This document shows, piece by piece, positions 61,537 to 64,000 of a DNA stretch of 64,000 bases. Position numbers and translations under genes: made by a program. The stretch spans positions 74,853-138,852 of the forward strand of contig NZ_JNUP01000071.1 in assembly GCF_000758165.1 (NCBI RefSeq), in the 5' to 3' direction. Under the pieces are notes generated by a model that saw only the letters and a program-made list of their open reading frames with translations, searched no databases and was not told the origin of the DNA. The stretch's first letter is position 1, and every line of letters begins with the position of its first letter. The stretch comes from Spirochaeta lutea. Its GTDB lineage: Bacteria; Spirochaetota; Spirochaetia; DSM-27196; Salinispiraceae.

Positions 61537-63930
61537 ATGCAAATTCGACAGCAAGCTAAGGATATTGTGGCCAAGATGACCCTCCAGGAAAAGGTGGCTC
61601 AGCTGCACGCCCTGTGGTTCACCATGGGGCCCGACGGAAGCCTGGGATTGAAATCCCTCAAAGGCTACGAGCAGACCACAGGAGAACAGGATCCCTACCA
61701 GGCCCTGCGCCACGGAATCGGCCAGATTACCCGCCCCCTGGGCAGCCAGCAGATCGAAGCACGCCGGGGGGTACGAGTACTCAATGAAATCCAACACTAC
61801 CTCACCACGAAAACCCGGTTAGGAATTCCCGCCCTGCCCCACGAAGAGTGCCTATCCGGCCTCATGGCCCAGGGTGCGACGATTTTTCCCTCGGGAATCA
61901 ACAACGGCGCCACCTGGGACCCTGAGCTGGTAACCCGGATCGGCAGGGCCATCGGCGCCGAGGTCTACTCCGTAGGCAGCCGCCAGGGTTTGGCGCCGGT
62001 TCTGGATGTGTGCCGGGATGCCCGGTGGGGCCGCACCGAGGAGACCTTCGGAGAGGATCCCTACCTGACGGCCATGCTGGCCTGCGGCTACGTCACCGGG
62101 CTCCAGGATGAACGCCACCCCGTACTGGCCACCCTGAAGCACTACGTGGGTCACTCCTTCAGCGAGGGCGGGCGGAACCATGCTCCGGTGCGCATCGGAA
62201 TGAGGGAGCTGAACGACCTGTTTCTCTTTCCCTTCGAGGCGGCTATTAAACTGGCGAAGGCCGGGGCGGTCATGCCCGCCTACCACGATATAGACGGCGA
62301 GCCCCTGCACCAGTCCAGGGAGCTGATCCATGAGTTATTGCGGGAGCGCTGGGGATTTGAGGGCATTGTGGTTTCGGACTACGAGGGTCTGGACCAGCTG
62401 GTGAACGACCACCGCACCCAGCCCGACCAGGCCCACGGGGCCGCCGCAGGTCTGTTAGCCGGGGTTGATGTTGAACTACCCAGCGATACCCTCTACGGCC
62501 CGGGCATTCCCCAGGCCATAGAGCGCGGCCTTCTTGCCATGGAGGATGTCAATGAGGCGGTGACCCGTCACATCATGCAGAAAATCCGTCTCGGACTGTT
62601 TACGAATCCCTTCGTGGATGAGGGCGGCGTACTGACAAACCTCCAGGACCACCACCAGATCGCCCGGGAAGCAGCGGAAAAGTCCCTGGTACTGTTGAAA
62701 AACCAGGGGATTCTTCCCCTCTCCCCCGCCGCCAGCCAGGAGTCCCTCGCCCTGATCGGCCCCCTGGCCGACGATCCCATGGGCATGATGGGCGGGTACG
62801 CCTTTCCGGTTCATTTAATTACCGCAGAGCGCAAGGACGGCACATCCGTCATCCCCACCCTCCGAAGCGTCCTGGAGCAGGCCTTTCCCGGCACCCTGAA
62901 CTACGCCAAGGGCTGTTCGATCCTGACCGGACGCCCGGATAAACCTGCTGTCTTCCCCGGGGACATCACCGCAGACGGCCGGAGCCAGGAGGATTACCTG
63001 AGCTACGATACCGGGGGATTCGAAGAGGCACTGGAAGCCGCCCGGAACAGCGACCGGGTCGTAATCGCCCTGGGCGACCTGGCGGGACTCTTTCTCAGCG
63101 GCACCGTGGGGGAGGGCTCGGATGCCAGCACCCTGACCCTACCGGGGGTTCAGCAGGAACTTTTGGAGCAGGTTCTGGCCCTGGGCAAACCCACCATCGT
63201 CGTAGTGTTCAGCGGACGTCCCTACCACCTGGGAAGCGCCTTCCAGAACGCCGGTGCGATTCTCCAGGCCTGGCTTCCCGGTCAGACCGGCGCCCAGGCG
63301 GTTACCGACGCCCTCCTGGGCCGGATAAACCCCGGAGGGAAACTCCCCGTTTCCATTCCCCGGGACGCCGGGGCCATGCCCTACTACTACAACCATAAAC
63401 TCAAGAGCGCAGGCACCCCCATCCAGCGGGACTTCGGCGCCGAATTCCCCTTTGGCTACGGCCAGAGCTACACCAGCTTCAGCATCGAAGCCTGCACCTT
63501 CGAGCGGACCAGCTATCCCCTGGACGGAGAGATACGCCTTTCGGTTACCCTGAAAAACACCGGCAGTCTGCCCGGAGACGAGGTCGTCCAGGTATATGTC
63601 CGGGACCTGGTGGCCAAGCTCGTACGCCCGGCCCAGGAGCTGAAGGCCTTCCATCGGGTATCTCTGAACCCCGGGGAATGGGGCACCCTCGAAATAACCA
63701 TTCCCACCGACCTCCTGAGCTACACCATCCGGGACCACCAACGTCTCTTGGAACCCGGCGACTTCGAGCTTATGGTAGGTACCAGCTCCCGGGATATCCA
63801 CAGCCGGACGGTCATCACCCTGACCGGCCAACAGCGCCTTCTGCCCCCGGACTGGCGGATGACCAGCACCTGCCTCTGGCGGCCCGGCCCCGACTCGGGT
63901 CTCCGGGATGGATCGACAAAACGATACTAA
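61537..63930 (+). CDS. Glycoside hydrolase family 3 beta-glycosidase
   Basis: 797 residues, no signal peptide, so cytosolic. GH3 barrel: LDVCRDARWGRTEETFGEDPYL (about 165-190), TLKHYVGHS, nucleophile Asp in GIVVSDYEGL (about 285). The second domain has likely acid/base Glu in TVGEGSDASTLTLPGVQ, and EFPFGYGQSYTSF leads to a C-terminal fibronectin-type domain ending RTVITL. It probably splits beta-glucosides or beta-xylosides brought in by the adjacent transporter. The chain carries an extra 30-residue tail rich in Arg, Pro and Trp. A T-run terminator follows. Confidence 0.9.
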   Translation: MQIRQQAKDIVAKMTLQEKVAQLHALWFTMGPDGSLGLKSLKGYEQTTGEQDPYQALRHGIGQITRPLGSQQIEARRGVRVLNEIQHYLTTKTRLGIPALPHEECLSGLMAQGATIFPSGINNGATWDPELVTRIGRAIGAEVYSVGSRQGLAPVLDVCRDARWGRTEETFGEDPYLTAMLACGYVTGLQDERHPVLATLKHYVGHSFSEGGRNHAPVRIGMRELNDLFLFPFEAAIKLAKAGAVMPAYHDIDGEPLHQSRELIHELLRERWGFEGIVVSDYEGLDQLVNDHRTQPDQAHGAAAGLLAGVDVELPSDTLYGPGIPQAIERGLLAMEDVNEAVTRHIMQKIRLGLFTNPFVDEGGVLTNLQDHHQIAREAAEKSLVLLKNQGILPLSPAASQESLALIGPLADDPMGMMGGYAFPVHLITAERKDGTSVIPTLRSVLEQAFPGTLNYAKGCSILTGRPDKPAVFPGDITADGRSQEDYLSYDTGGFEEALEAARNSDRVVIALGDLAGLFLSGTVGEGSDASTLTLPGVQQELLEQVLALGKPTIVVVFSGRPYHLGSAFQNAGAILQAWLPGQTGAQAVTDALLGRINPGGKLPVSIPRDAGAMPYYYNHKLKSAGTPIQRDFGAEFPFGYGQSYTSFSIEACTFERTSYPLDGEIRLSVTLKNTGSLPGDEVVQVYVRDLVAKLVRPAQELKAFHRVSLNPGEWGTLEITIPTDLLSYTIRDHQRLLEPGDFELMVGTSSRDIHSRTVITLTGQQRLLPPDWRMTSTCLWRPGPDSGLRDGSTKRY

Positions 63931-63961
63931 CGGGTACTTCTTGTATCATACCTCCTCTCGG

Positions 63962-63997
63962 GGCTGCCTGGATGGTTCATTCGGGCAGCCTTTTTTT
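63962..63997 (+). terminator. Rho-independent terminator of the sugar ABC/GH3 operon
   Basis: GGCTGCC (63962-63968) pairs with GGCAGCC (63984-63990), followed by seven T. It ends the operon. Confidence 0.9.
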
Positions 63998-64000
63998 AGG

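Overview
The window reads as a chromosomal segment of a GC-rich (about 58-60 %), double-membraned, saccharolytic, free-living bacterium. A spirochaete (Spirochaetales) is the best guess. The reasons are LacI-type sugar-binding domains fused without a DNA-binding head to GGDEF and histidine-kinase modules, loosely conserved lipoprotein signals, periplasmic solute-binding proteins ending in Phe-Ala-Gly-Gly, a PTS next to ABC sugar uptake, and a large secreted protein with an outer-membrane-like C-terminus. This is inferred from gene content; no rRNA, tRNA or marker gene is present. I saw no phage, transposase or CRISPR array.

Layout. 1-5.7 kb: end of an ABC-2 exporter operon, small membrane proteins, a methyltransferase, a papain-like hydrolase/lipoprotein pair and a CDF metal exporter. 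5.9-16.6 kb: LacI-GGDEF sensor, lipoproteins, SPL-type radical SAM protein, fatty acid hydroxylase, ArsR-type regulator and HD hydrolase. 16.8-22.2 kb: a chaperone-usher pilus locus (subunit, chaperone, usher, two-domain SCPU-like protein). 22.4-23.8 kb: glutathione peroxidase and an XRE regulator/membrane-protein pair with three operator copies. 24.4-28.9 kb: ferric-siderophore ABC operon with a flavin reductase. 29-38.5 kb: large secreted protein, beta-lactamase-fold hydrolase, c-di-GMP phosphodiesterase, MFS transporter, SDR epimerase and YqhD-type alcohol dehydrogenase. 38.8-47.4 kb: a self-contained hexitol PTS operon with its own HPr and Enzyme I, a SorE-like dehydrogenase, a 1-phosphofructokinase-like kinase and a PRD regulator. 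47.5-50 kb: ECF sigma operon. 50-51.5 kb: a second HPr coupled to an MCP. 51.7-54.7 kb: oxyR divergent from katA. 54.8-63.9 kb: LacI-type sensor kinase, NarL-type regulator, family-1 sugar ABC transporter and a cytoplasmic GH3 glycosidase.

Main ideas to test. (1) The PTS operon has no mtlD; SorE-like and FruK-like genes suggest hexitol-1-P, then fructose-1-P, then fructose-1,6-bisphosphate. (2) A 105-bp element with up to 20-bp perfect terminal inverted repeats occurs three times at the same length, with a diverged and a partial copy. (3) The 9-mer GGGTGATTC occurs 12 times, against about 0.5 expected from base composition. (4) An HPr-MCP dicistron may tie sugar transport to chemotaxis. (5) A cytoplasmic LacI-type kinase probably controls the adjacent sugar transporter/GH3 operon.

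Intergenic DNA is rich in short tandem repeats and stem-loops. Several conserved proteins carry Pro/Gly/Asp-rich low-complexity inserts or tails.
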